Assembly (NCBI RefSeq): GCF_000699445.3
Contig: NC_067198.1
Span: 32,206,536-32,270,535 of the forward strand
Origin: Schistosoma haematobium
Lineage: Eukaryota > Platyhelminthes > Trematoda > Strigeidida > Schistosomatidae
DNA length: 64,000 nt
Reading direction: 5' to 3'
In this document: positions 38,800-52,400 of the stretch, piece by piece
Layout: every line of letters begins with the position of its first letter
How positions within the stretch are numbered: the first letter of the stretch is position 1
Notes under the pieces: generated by a model
Database searches by the model: none
What the model saw: the letters and a program-made list of their open reading frames with translations, nothing else
What the model was told of the DNA's origin: nothing
Position numbers and translations under genes: made by a program

Positions 38800-41700
38800 A
38801 ATGATACGTTAAAACAAATGAAAAAACGGATAATTTGTTGAAATAATCAGATGGCAGAAACAGGTAGCCCAGATATTCAAGCAGGCCGACATAGCTGGAG
38901 TGAAATATGATCTGAGTCTCCAAATGAAAGAATGCAGTAATAATAATAAGTTGTGATATTTACCAAGGTGGAGTAAGTTCAAATGAAGGAAGGAGAGTCA
39001 GGTTTTGAATGAGCAATACTGTTTATTAGCACAGAAAGTGCGTATAGAGAGAGTAAAGTGTTTAGAAAACTAATAACTATGTCTTGTATTGTGTGATTTG
39101 TTTCCTCATCCGATGCCTGCCACACAGTCTTAATGTAAAAGTCTGAGTTAGCATGTTATAGTTTGTCTTGGCAGAATAGTTAATCCAGCATAGAATTGAA
39201 AACATGAGTCTGAGTGGTGAGCGTAGGAGAACAACTTCAATATCACAGATCTCTGTTGTATTTTGATTGCTAGAAATTGTTGTTCAAATCCTTGAGGATA
39301 GATACGTGATTCCGCTTTGTTGGCAACACTTTTTTGATCATTGAGTACTTTGTAAAAATATGGTCTACTTCGATATTGGTACACTTATATTTGCTATTAT
39401 ACTACTAGGACCAATCACAAAATTGTAGATTTGTCTTTATATGACCACAAATTCTGCAAGATCTAACGTGGAAGTCACATCATAGTCTACACTGAAAATC
39501 AGCAATATGACGTCTATCACTTTTGAAGGACATATTAAAGCTGAGAAGAGAGTAATATATTTGGCACTAAAAGCAAGTATTTGCAATAGGTTACCACGCA
39601 TGCGTGTTTGAGCGATTCCATTTCTATCTTTTACATCTGCGTTCACAATTACTGACTTTCCCTCCGTATTAAATTTTGAACATGAATTTCCTCGATTATT
39701 TGACGTTCAGCTTTGAGTATCATATGGTTAGAACCTATACAATTACAACTTATCGGTCTTTTATCGGCCCTTTTCAACCAAATAGTGCGCTAATTTGTGC
39801 TAGATTAACCTTCGACTATATGGTACAGACTGTGATCCTAAGGTATTTTGTACTTTGGTTGTAAGTTCTCCGTACTTTTTTCGAGTGAAGCTTGTGTAGT
39901 CTAATATTAGTAGCTCAAAAAGAGTAAATAAGCTACGCAGAAAAACGTGGTTTGACATAATCAACTTAACTTTGATTTTTGCTATCAAGATCTGCGTTGA
40001 CACAGAACGTTGGAATTTCGGTCTTTACATGCACAGTACAGCTGATATTCTTACTGTTTTACATGGCAGGGTTAGGGAAGGTCAGAGAAGAGTCTGAAAA
40101 AGCCTGTCTTATTATTGCGCGATGCGTTCATAAGGTTGACTGCTTTGCAAATCGAGAACCAATGAACCGTTACAAATAAGCTCTCTTGTAGAATAATGTA
40201 TATTTCAGAGAATGTCATTTCTTAGAAGCATACGTCAAAAAAATTATGATAGTAAAGTGCAAGAAGTATATATATATAGTATGTTACCCTAGAAAGTCAC
40301 AAAATAAACAATTTGGAGTCTCGACGTAAATATGACATGGACGCTCACACTCCAAACACAACAGTTCAATTTGTTTTAGTCTCATCTGTACCTAACTTTA
40401 TTTCCTAATCGGACTTAAGCCTTGGTTTGTCCTAACTAACCCATTTTACTATTCATTTCGATTTTAATATGAATCAGCGGTAATTTTTGGAACGGTTGAA
40501 TACCGGTACTTATCTGCCTTCGCTACAAATCCCGTATCTTCGGAGGAATGTGTTCGTATGGCTGTCTTTATGGAGAGTCGCATTTTTTTCTATAATAGTT
40601 GCATTGATGTGTTTGACAGTAAACTTGAGTGTTATGTCACACTGGCCGGGATAGATCCTGTAGTTTGTCTAGGTAATGCATTAATGGTGCTCGTAAAGCA
40701 TGTACACACGTGTTTGTCAGTTAGATTAAAGTTTTGTGTGGGAGACAGACATGATGTTATCAGGGGAAGATTAAAGTGAGGAACCAAAATTAACGTAACT
40801 GCCTCGTCAGTATATTGGGTATTGCGGTAAGTGCTGCCAGGTATTCCAGTCTTTTACCTCTCAACCAGAGTCGTGAAGAAGCAAGGAACATTCATGCTCG
40901 CATTTTTTGTAGGCCACATTTGAGTGTTCGAAGAGTGAAGTGAAAAAAGTGAGGGAATGTCAAATCAAGGATGACGTCAAATATTTGACTAGCTTCTAGG
41001 ATAATTTTTCGCTGTGTAAATTCGATGTCAGTATTAGAAAAAATTAAGATGAATCTCCTCATCCATTTTTGTGTGAAAGTCAGCAATAGGATGGAAGAGG
41101 ATGATGTCGAACCACGATGTTCTGACGTATTAAAGTTGGCACAAGATAGCATTGACCAGTCAGCAAGTACATTTTCAGCAGACAGTAAATTGACGGAGAT
41201 CTGTTGTTCACGGACCGGATTCGACTATGAAACTCAGTAGCTAATGACTGGATTCAGAAGGATTTTTCTCAAGCAAGAAGAAACACTAGCTGGATGGCTG
41301 CGATGTATTTGTAGAGTTATACCTGACAATTATTGGTAGAATTGCTCTGGAAAAATTTTTATGGTCTTATGTAAAAAGCCTTCCACGTAAACACCTTTAA
41401 TTTATTCTTCTCCAACCTTTCGGTTGTGATTTTCATTCATCATTAGATTTTAGGTTAGACGGTTACAATTTACTTTTTTATCGCAATTTTTCATGTTTCT
41501 ACTGTAGTTCTGTGATTCTCATAAGCTACATTTTGATTACATCTACTTCCATACTGGTTTGTTACTATTTTCTGACCTTGTTGCTTTAACATGCCAGAAA
41601 TGTCTTACTTTTTCACACAGAATTGAAGCACGCTTCTTGAAATAAAAACAATGTCGTAACAAGCCGTTTTCAAAACCTTTGTTATTGATATTTATATTGG

Positions 41701-42399
41701 GTTAAATATTACCTTTTGAAAAAACTGTACTTGATTTTTCCAGAAGTAATAATTTATATTCAAGTTTCAACAGAAACCTTTAATATTAGTAATAATATGT
41801 ATTCACAAATAACAATATGTCATATGAAGCATATCAGTTTACAGGTAATGTCTAATTGTTACCGGTGATACAGACTTCATTGTAATGGTAACTTAATATG
41901 AGAAAAGACGATCAGATGCTGCTGAATATGACAAGCTTTTGTAGTAACTGTGCTTCGATAATTAATCACCCTCGAACCGTTATCGTATAGTCTTCAACGA
42001 TGTTTGAAATCAGAAGGCAAAAAGAAGCAGCTACTACAGTTTATTTAGTAGATAATTCGGACCAGACAGCAGAGAGGCAAAATGAATGAGCAAGCGAACT
42101 ACGATTGTAGCAGTAGCAGTAGTAGTTGTAGTGAATGGGTGCAAATGTACACATATATATGTATAGGAAAATGGATGAGTCAGCGAATAGACTAAGCAGT
42201 TAATAATGAAGCTAGCAGAATGAATACATGCGTAGGCGCTAAACAATGTTCAAGCATATGTATTTCATACAAGCATAATAATAAAGATAGTACAACAAAT
42301 TGTTATATCATGGATGACTTTGTCCATTAAATAGGTCAACAACAGACCTTGACTGAACTAAACTCGATTGCACGTGAGTCACTATACTTTTGAAAAAGC

Positions 42400-42860
42400 G
42401 ATCATCGGCGGCAAGCTCATCGGCCTTAAATTTATAGCCGATCACGTTCTAGGCTCATCACTACCCCATAATGGGGGGGATTGTATGTAAATTTACAAAA
42501 TTAATTTTCCTGTAGGTTTTCAATATTGATGCTAGCCTCATTAGTTTTACTGGACATACTCTAGCTAAAGACACTTGGTTGCTCATCCATGCCAGATCAC
42601 GAGTGGGTGGGTCATACATACCTTGCAACTACTAGCCAGATTAAATCAAACGCTCCTCAACATACCTGTAACCTTCCAAGTAGTTGTTTAAAGTGGTTGT
42701 TTCCTGACTTCTGATATGAGTGTTCGGCACACTTCCATCATTCAGGTTTACGGATAAAGCGTTGTCAAAATCTGAATATCCGTATCAAGTGCCAGATCAT
42801 TTTTAGATTTAGTATGAAATGGATAGTCCGAGGAGTTGTTAAGTTGTTTAATGATCCCCA
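42400..42860. repeat. Diverged relative of the 35.1-35.5 kb unit
   Basis: Blocks shared with 35151-35420 in the same order are CCAGATCACG(A)GTGG, TAGCCAGATTA(A/G)ATCA and AAGCGTTGTCAAA(A/C)(A/T)CTGAATA. No clear termini or target duplication were found, so it is an old copy or fragment. Confidence 0.5.
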
Positions 42861-43405
42861 CGTCAATTACGTGCCTAATTACTTTTTCGAGGCAGCAAGT
42901 TTGTTGAGTAAAATCTAATCGGGAGTCAAACCTAGTACAAACATTTATACAAACGAACTCTTGAAACGCAAATTATCTGTAAGACATAGAGTGGTTCTTA
43001 TTGCTAAAACTCAGGTCTTTTATTATTACAGGAGCGGTCAAGTGAACAAATACAAGTAATTAAAATCTAAAAAGTAGTTCAGAACAGTCGAGATGAAGTT
43101 GTTGGACATCGTACGTCGTACCTTAAACTTGGGGTTCTTCGTACATTTTTGCGTTCGTTAATGCGATAGTGCGCTACATTTCTGCCGAAGTTGTCCTTAT
43201 TGCTTTTTGATAAGTCACATTCAGTGAGTTTCACATTCAATTATTGAAATGATTACCATCAACATTTCCACAACCTTTTCATGTTAACACACTTGGAAGA
43301 GTATGAAAATCGATAAACAATTAGATCAACATCTAACAGTTATCCTCTTAAACTAGCTACTGAACGATTAAATAACATAATTTTACGTTCTGCACTTCCG
43401 GCATA

Positions 43406-43423
43406 TTCTGCTTTACAGTAGTA
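43406..43423 (+). promoter_or_regulatory. 3' splice acceptor 5 nt before FERM start codon
   Basis: TATTCTGCTTTACAG ends at 43418, followed by TAGTA and then ATG at 43424. The acceptor must receive either a cis-spliced 5' UTR exon or a trans-spliced leader, which schistosomes use (established). Confidence 0.65.
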
Positions 43424-43495
43424 ATGTCACAAGGATACTTTGTTGTCTCGGTGAGACTATTAGAAGACGAAAAAATGGAAGAAATAAACGTGCCG
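43424..43495 (+). CDS. FERM gene exon 1 (start codon)
   Basis: The exon has 24 codons, MSQGYFVVSVRLLEDEKMEE then INVP, the first strand and turn of the F1 lobe. Donor GTGCCG|GTAAGA. The ATG is the only candidate between the upstream acceptor and the FERM start. Confidence 0.88.
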
Positions 43496-46400
43496 GTAAG
43501 ATTTGATTTTACTCATTTTTATATGTGCATAACTTCAGATCTAAGTCTTTCTACTATGTGCACACCGGTTCGTTAAATTTCACACTGAGGACCACTTATA
43601 TATAGTTTTAAATCCACATACACTTGTTAAAAAGTATATCTAACTTTCAACAACTTTCGATCTAACACTCGTTTTTTCAAAATCTAACTGCTCACTGTTT
43701 GTTAGTAACTGGTATATAATTCAAGGATAAGTAGACATCATAGGTTTCAAAGTTTTGTTAACTTTGAAAAGTGATTTACATATGTCTTTTACAAGTTGAG
43801 GTATATCTTCAGTCTTCAGTAATAAGGATAGGTCTATCGACCTATATTAATCCTTGCAGTTTGTAACACGAGATCCAATCTCGTTTTGAATATATCAACA
43901 GAAGGTGCTGATATTGCGTGTTCTGGTAGAGAAATCCAGTAATTCACCACTCGATGCGAGAAGCGGAACTCCAAACGTAGACGATTTGATTTCGGTTTTT
44001 GAACTTTTTTGAGTGTCCTCTCAAATGATCAGTCCTTGACGGAAGGAAAAAATAAGACATTAATACCAAGGTCATCGTTCAGTATACGATAAGCCAATGT
44101 TAGATCACCCCGTGTTCTACGGTAAGATAACGGGAATAAGGTGTCTCAGTTTATCTTCATAAGATAGGCCAGATAGACCTTTTACCATCTTTGTCCCTCG
44201 TCGTCGGACTCATCCCAGCATATCCGCCTCGTACTTGAAACAAGGACTCGCTGCTTGAATCCCATATTTTAAATGTGGGCGCACGAAAGTCGGGTATAAT
44301 AATCTGAAAATTTCTTCATTCAAATACTGAAAAGACCTACGAATAGACCATAATGCCCTATAACCTTTTGCAGCAGCAGCCTTACAGTGACTGGTAGCTT
44401 TGAGATCACTGCTTAGTACGACTCCTAAATCCTAAGGGTTTCTTACTTTGGGTAAACGAATCCACATATTGTGTAGTGATATGAGTAACCATAGTTATTT
44501 AATTGCATCACCACACTCTTGTTAGGAATTACTTCTAGTGACCATCTGTCCATTCATGCCACCAATAAGCTGAGATCATCCTGTAATACTATTCTATCTG
44601 ACATGCTGTGTATGGGTCTCGAAAGCTTCATGTCATGGGCTAAGAGTAGAACGGATGATTTCGCTACAGTTGGTAGTCCATTTACATGAAGTAAAAGAGA
44701 AGACGACCGAGGATTGCGTCTCGGGAAACTCCCGTTTTTACAGGTTCCCATGGTGAGAAAGCTCCATTTACCCGTACTGTTTGCCTCCTGCCATGGAGAA
44801 AGTCACTTATCCAGTCTATGACTGTAAAATGGACTCCAAAACTTCCCAGTTTTAATTTAGAACCAGAATGAGAGACCTCATCGAATGCCTTACTTAGATC
44901 TATGAAAATCACATCTACAGGAATATTTCGATCTTTTTCCACAGCCCAATCTTCTATTGCAATGAGATATATCAAACATGATAAGCTTCTCCGAAAACCA
45001 TGTTGTTCCCTGGATAAAAGATTTTGCCCTTTCACATAGTTTATAACAGCCATCTGGATAATCTTCTCCAGTACTTTTACAACTGTGGTAGTTAAGCTAA
45101 CCCGTCGATAGTTAATAACTGAATCTCTATTCCCAGCCTTATACACCGGACTAATTATCGCGTGTTTCCAGTCTATGGGCAGTCTGGACTATCACAGACA
45201 TATCAAACAATATCGCTAAAGGTTCAGCAATTACATCTGATACGGATTTCATAATCCTAGGATGAATATCATCTGGACCACTGGACTTATCAGGTTTGAG
45301 ATGCTGAAGTAGTCTTAAGACAGTACCTTTCTCAATAACTACAGGGTCCATCAACAAGCCGCCATAATCTCAATGAATCGTTGGTTGTTCCTGATTACTG
45401 ATCGAAAACACTTTACTGAAATATTCCGATAAAGCTTCAGCTTTTTCGGTATCATTTCTTGCCAATATTAACGGATTTTATTGTATCAAAAGTGATGGAA
45501 TTCCATCGCTTCTCTGGGTTTGCCTTTTTATGTACGAGAATAACTGTTTCGGACTATATTTACAATCCCTAACCAATTGTTTTTCATATGACCGTCTAGT
45601 CTTACTTACTAACACTTTACAGGCATTCCTAATCATACAATAACTGGATCTGTACTGTTCTAAGCTAGTAGAGATGAACATATTCCAGTGCTTTTTCCTG
45701 CGTCTAAGAAGTTTCTTGACTTGTTTACTTATCCATGGTGGACTGTTATTCGGTCTACGTGGTACCAGGTATGAACGACGACGTAACTGAACTAAACTTG
45801 CCTTTAAATATAGACTATGCTTCTTCTACTGATGAGCTAGTATCTATTGACCGATGTCTTAGCAGCGCACTTCTGAATGGCTGATATGTTTGCTCTCCAT
45901 ACATTTGGGTGAAACTTAACCTGATCGTATATCATGTCACTAGCTCTAAACGTGAATGACAAAACAGTGTGATCGCTATTCGCTAACGGTGGAAGAACAT
46001 TTAGGTTGGGAATATCCTCAGTCGCATGAGTGATTACTACGTCCAACAGAGAAGAACCTTTGTTTGTACCAAAACGTGTGGGTTTGGATATATGCTATAC
46101 TAATACATGCTCCATTACCGTTATCATGAACCTACCATCAAAGGAGTTTGTAGATCGTACCGAAACCATCTCAGTCCAACTAATATTAGGTGCATTAAAT
46201 TCTCCTAACATCAAGCAACTGTTATTTGCATTTCATGGTTGGATGTGCTCTAAAATAAAGTCATCAGCTAAGCAGGTTGGGCTGCGAAAGATGACACCGA
46301 GTATAAATGTACAACATCCGAAAGTGGTGGATATGGAGGATTCACTTAGAAGAGTTGGAAAACCCTGATTCTAAACCAATCGTGTACATGGGCTCCAGGA

Positions 46401-49400
46401 TCCTAAGGGAATAAATAACGTATGAACCAATTACTGGCCACCATCTACCATGGGACTGGATCTTCTGACGTTGCTCCACTGCTTTGTGGGCTTCGGGTGT
46501 GGCCCCCTAAGAAAACCACCTGCTCCGGTCTGGGCACTCGGGCAGTATCACAGCCCACACACGAATCAAGTGACTTGTGTGGCGCATATGTGTTCGGTGC
46601 CTCTTTGTACCAATATTTATGAGTTCAAATAAATAAATAAATGAGTGAGCTCACAGCTAATGACTTCACAAGTTTCACTGTCATTTGATTCACAAACAGA
46701 GAAGCAGATACTTATATTATTGGCTATGTATAAAAGGACGCCACCTCGTTTCCTATATCTATGTCTATCACTTCTTAGGTAGTAGTATCCGGATAATTCT
46801 GGAATAATGTTGAAGTTATGGATTAACCAAGTTTCTGTCACAGCTACAATGAGTGGTCTTAATTTGTCCTCGAATGCTTCCAGTTCATAGAATATATTTC
46901 TTAGACTACGAGCGTTGGCATATAAAACTCCTAGGGAGATAATAAGCCCTATAATTTTGGAAAGTTACTCCATATTTAATTCAACCGACGCCCGTATCTA
47001 AAAATAGTTTTGTTTTAGAACATGTATAATATGTGACAGTTACGAATAGGGTGGTCTGGTATCTGATGTTCAGTTGTTTTACAGCGATAATGAAATTCAT
47101 TTTTACTTGACTGGTTACCAATTATAACCAGACGCTTTAGTCATAGAAGCAATAGTTAGGAGACACATAGTTATTGGAGCTTCGTCACATTTATTAGGGT
47201 TCAGATATCTATGTCATCGCGAACTCACTACTTTTATTCCATTAAGTGCGATGTTGAATATAAGTTTTTGTGGATGCATATGTCCTTTTGAAAATTATAG
47301 TATCAGATAAACTATGGGTAGATCCCCATTACTCTAAGTTTTCCTCCACTTTTATTTTATAGGAAGATGCCTCTGGAAAATGGCTTTTTGAAGAAATCTG
47401 TTGTCAACAAGGAGTGATGCAGGAACGTGAATATTTCGGCCTTCGTTACCTGGAACATGAAATGCTTTCGTCTCCAACAAAGGTAAAGCAACTGATTAGA
47501 TACATGTAATTTAGAAATAACTCGTCATGATCCCTTTTAAACGTAGTGTACAATAACTGTCACCTTCATTATTTGACTAAATACATAAATTTCAATATTA
47601 TCTCTGTCGAACTACAAGTTGAATACATTTCTTGTATTTTAGGTTTATCGGAGACCCATGTATTATATATAAGTACCTAGGAAGCTACATGCCAGAAGAC
47701 AGTACAGTAAAGTCAATTTAGAAACTAGACACTATATACCATCTGATTTGGTGAACTATAGTGACACCACATGATCACTTCAGTATGTTTATACAGTTTT
47801 CTGGAGTGAAGTGAAGGATCGAAGTGGTTCAACACATAAACACTCATAGTACTTGGCTCCAAGTCATCAATTATTAGATTTAAAAAATTAAACACTTGAA
47901 CAACCGACTGGTTATCTTAGACAAAACGTATTTCCATACTAGCTATTCAAACATAATATCACAGTAGGTAGTTATTTATTAAATAAGGAGTTTAATAATC
48001 TGTTTTATCAAACAGCCAGTAAATTTAAGTGAGAAGCATTGGGTAATAGTGAATCTTAATATTTTAGTCTCATAATATTAATGCTTTTACGATTAAACAT
48101 TAATTAGTTTCATATGTTGCTTTTATGTACGTCGAACTATTTCGATACATTTTAAAACTCCAAATTTATTTACAGCGTTGGATCGACCTTACGAGAAATT
48201 TGTCATCACAACTCAAGCGTAAGTTAAATGTAATGTAATAAATCTCTAATCAACAATAGGAAGTTTGTAACTGTTTACATTCTTGTAGCTTGATTTACTA
48301 ATCCTTAATATCTATTTTTTATGTTACGTTAAAGAAAAGTGATAATAATAATAATGAAAATAAAAATAATATATTTGTAATATCCCACTCCTGAGGAGGT
48401 GGCTTACACTAAGTCACGAAACGTCAGAAAATCTAATTTTCTACTCATTGGGATATTACAAATATACTATTTTTATTTATAACAATCAACCCAATGCTCA
48501 ATTTATTCGAAATTATCAAATCAAACCTTGGTAATGATACCTACAGATAATAATGGTTTTAATTGGTTTATTTAAAGTCAGTGACACTCGACCCTTTTTT
48601 GCCGGACTTGGTTTGACTCGGACAATTGTTTGGGTGTGATTATCAAACTTCATGGGTTCAGTGAGTCCTTACTGATCTCAGAGATAACCGTAAATGATGA
48701 GAGTCTTTTATTGTAAACTCCTGACTAAGCTTTAAATAACACAAACTGTGTTAAAATAACAGTATTTTGGTCAACGTAATTCCAAGTAACTTGATTTACT
48801 TTTAGTCTGCAGCATTTTAAATCAGAATAATTTAAAGGATTGTTCTAGAACTAAGTACTTATTAATATTGTCTTTTACTTTCATTTCTACCTACTCTCTT
48901 TTTTTTCCAGACACTTATCCTCGTCAAGTAAGCTTTCGTGTTAAGCATTACCCAGCTGACCCGATTGTTGATTTGAGGTTACCTAAATCCCAGTGAGTTT
49001 ACATATATATTTCTTTCGAATGTGTTATCTCTTTTCAACAAAGTCTTTTATTTTTTCAAATGGAAATCTATATTACACAGCTCATTAATTTATAAAATTA
49101 CCGACGCACTATGAAAAACTCAGGACCTTCGTTAAAATGGATTTTTTAACCGAACATTTTCTGAAATTCATCCTTGGGCAGGTTGGTGTTCGTTATAGAT
49201 TGTTAATCGGCTCATCAAGTTCATAGATTGTTTTACTGGTACTAAGTTTCTTGCTACTAGTAATTTGACTGAGTTACAATAATTTTCCGCGCAAAACCTT
49301 CAATTTAATCTTAGCAATGCATTCTGATAACCAGGTTACGCTTCATTTTGCTGAACTTGGTGAAGTGCTACTACTATTGGTTGATTCAGAAGGTTATGGC

Positions 49401-52400
49401 GAACATTCATCAGAATTGGTTTCTTCAGGTGGTGTTCATCAGAATTGTCCACTTTCCCTATCATTACTAAACTTTGTCACAGGCATGGTTTTAGAGGCAA
49501 CACTTTCATCGTCTAACTTAATGGTTAATCGCATTCGATCATAGTTGTCTATTTTGGGACTACGGGGTAAGCAATGCCTAAGTTAGGCATAGAGTAATAG
49601 GTAAAGATAGGAACTCGATTGGCGAGGTAGTAAACCATCAACTGAGGTGGTTGGGATATGTTTTACGCATGCCCAACCATGTTTTCTGGTGTAGGATTAG
49701 GTTGGAAGAAAGGTAGGGGCGACCAAACAAAGATGTGGTATCAGTTAGTAAAGTCATTGGTTATTGGACTGAGTCATGTTAATAGGTATAGACTAACTGG
49801 TTAAGGTCCACGTAATTATCTTAACCAATGGTTAGAGACTTTGAATGACACGGTTCAAAATTTCGATGTAGTTTTGTTCTTCAAGTAAATAAGTGACTTA
49901 CACTAAGTCACAAAACGCCAGAAATATAATTTTCTACTTACTGGGATGTCATAAAAACATATTTATTATTAACTTCATACCCAATGCTCAATTTGTTTGA
50001 AACTATCAAGTTTAACCTTGGGAATTATACCTATGAATTATTGTCTATGATTCGCTTTATAGAAATTGGTTATATTTGATGATTATTTATGTCTTAAGTT
50101 CCAATTGCTTTTTTTCTTGACTCAACGTAATCTATCTGTTTATTTATAAATGATTTTTTCATTTAGCAAGAAGTTAAACCCAAGGTTTATAGAGGTAAAG
50201 CATCTCCTGTAATCGGTAATTGAAAATGTTTGAAGTGAATATTGTTTATAGTTAGATAGACTTCTGAAGGACAGTTTAGCATAATTTAGTCAGGAATAAT
50301 GTTTGACTAGGAGACGGAACGTTGCATAAACGATTTGTCTGTAGTATATTTCACTTAATGAAAGATTCATTTAAATAACATTTAGGGTTTTGAAATTCAT
50401 TGTTATGTACTTGATTGAGCTGTATACTGCCTTCGTTAATTGTTAGGAATCCAGTGTATTTCCATATTTTCGTCATGTTTAGCGAGGCAAGTTACTGACT
50501 GTTGTCTCTGTAAGGTTAAAAAAAGTTAAAGGTTTTAGATATACTTATCAACATTCCGAATTCTTTTCACTGATCTCTTTATTCTATATTGAGATAAAGA
50601 AATCTAATTATCTTCGTTATAACTGGGACTTTAATCATGTTTTAGGTAATAAGTTGATTTGCATGCTATAAAGGTGTATGGTTATTTCTCACGTCTTGAA
50701 TCGGTAGTTTTCTCTGTTGAACAATTCTATCAGCTATTTAAACTCATTTTCTACACAAATCTTTTTTCTCATTTAGTTTAGTCAGTCAGTCATCTACAAT
50801 GTAGAATCAGGCACACATATACCTCAGTCCAAGTTATCATACCTGATTAGCACAACAAGATGAACACCAAATTCATAGTAGTTACTTCAATGGTAGTAAT
50901 ATATTTAAAAAAGGTTGATGTTCGGTAGTGTTATGAATTTAAGTTGCGGTCGATTTTTACCCTGTGCTAATTGTTGTGTCCTTGACTGGAAAATTAGAGA
51001 GCAGCGTACTTATCGATCGATTACAGTGACACGTAAACACGAACGGACGGCCTAGAGTCTCGATTGGTCCCACTTCCCTGTCTAGCCCAGTCAGTTGAGT
51101 CTAGAACGCAAGTCACAACCTCTGAGATATGAATCATTATATTTCAAACATACTTTGTTTATATACCAATCAAACATACCACATCGTACCATAAAAATAG
51201 AAAACAACATTTTGTACAATATTCAACAAGTGAACAGATATAGACCAATAGGAAATGTCCATCTAAAGTCCAAGGACACCATTGGACTTAACATGATAAT
51301 TATTGGTCTATTCCTCCGCATCCACAACAGGTAGTTGACTGTTTTGTTAATTATTCTGCTTAAAGTAGGGTTATTTGTTAGAGAGATTTTTCTTGGATAA
51401 AACATAATTTTTGGTCTCTATCCTACTCTTTCAGCTACCTCCTCTATCATCAATTGCGTCGTGATTTAATAAGTGGGAGATTAGTTGTACAGACTGATGT
51501 CCTAGTCCGACTTGCTGCACTTGTAGTTCAAGGTAAGTAGGTATTTCCTATATATTGCTCTAGTAACAAGCATTTCTTTGATGTACCTGTAATTATTAAT
51601 TTACTTTTGGTTTTATAATTGCTTAATTGTAAATGTAATGTTAATCGTATTACATAATTTGTTATCAGTGGAACTTGGAGACATTTCAGCGCAGGAACCG
51701 CTTGAGACATCCGTAAAGAATGACAAACATCAATATTTACGTGAATTTCGTGTGCTGCACAATCAGACTGAACGCCTTGAATCGCTTATCATAAAAGAAC
51801 ATGAAAAACTGGAGTAAGTAACTATTACGTTTTTGAAATTCAATTTTTAAAAACTTTAATTCTGACTAGTTGGATACTATCTGATCGTTTTCCTTCGTTT
51901 GCTTATGGTACTTCATCGATGGTGGTGGTTTAAGTGTTGGACTTTCAACCACTAGATAGCAGCCTCTAGTCCCTTTATATCTACTTCGGTTCGGGCAACA
52001 GGGTAGCATTATAAACCCTGACACTTAGGGTGTGGTTCATACTCAAAGCATTTGGCGAATGATTTAATTCCTTTTGTATTTAATTGTTTCAATTCATCCA
52101 TGTCATGTATAAAATCAATCTGTTATTCATACGTTTCTGCAATTTCATTCTACGCTTTTACACTTTCAAGTTGTCACGTCTGATACGTCTGTCTTCCCAC
52201 CAGCCAGCTTATCTTTTAATGTGATAATTAATTGTTCTATTTTCGTAAAGACATTATAATTCTACTCATACACAATAACTATATGTCTACATCATCTTGT
52301 TAATTTGGATTAGTTTTCTATTCGTGGCTAACTGGTGGTTAGAAACATGCAAGTGAAAACTATCAGTTGCTCATTGTATTTGATATTTCAAAAAAATGTT

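Larger units (their letters stand above)
30854..43423. other. Intergenic region between the divergent BRSK and FERM genes
   Basis: This 12.6-kb spacer between two divergent start codons should contain both promoters, although neither is recognisable. It carries minus-strand RTE copies (31.5-33.0 and 34.0-34.5 kb), an LTR-like unit (35091-35491), a nearly intact LINE (36.1-38.8 kb) and an old relative of the LTR-like unit (42.5-42.85 kb). 38.85-42.3 kb contains only short open frames without recognisable domains. Confidence 0.75.
43496..47362 (+). other. FERM intron 1
   Basis: A 3.9-kb intron, mostly a minus-strand CR1 LINE (about 43790-46980) that contains a plus-strand RTE-derived short insertion. 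Confidence 0.85.
48219..48910 (+). other. FERM intron 3
   Basis: 692 bp, containing the hammerhead foldback unit 48370-48541. Confidence 0.8.
48993..51434 (+). other. FERM intron 4
   Basis: 2.4 kb, with a short plus-strand RTE fragment, a hammerhead-unit relic, an RTE 3'-UTR fragment and a solo LTR. Confidence 0.8.

Noticed and set aside
39148..41240. Cluster of 60-86 aa frames in the intergenic region
   Set aside because: Short, on both strands, with no domains or conserved motifs, although an old element could be hidden here.
46030..46368. 112-aa plus-strand frame
   Set aside because: It is the antisense shadow of the CR1 endonuclease region on the minus strand.
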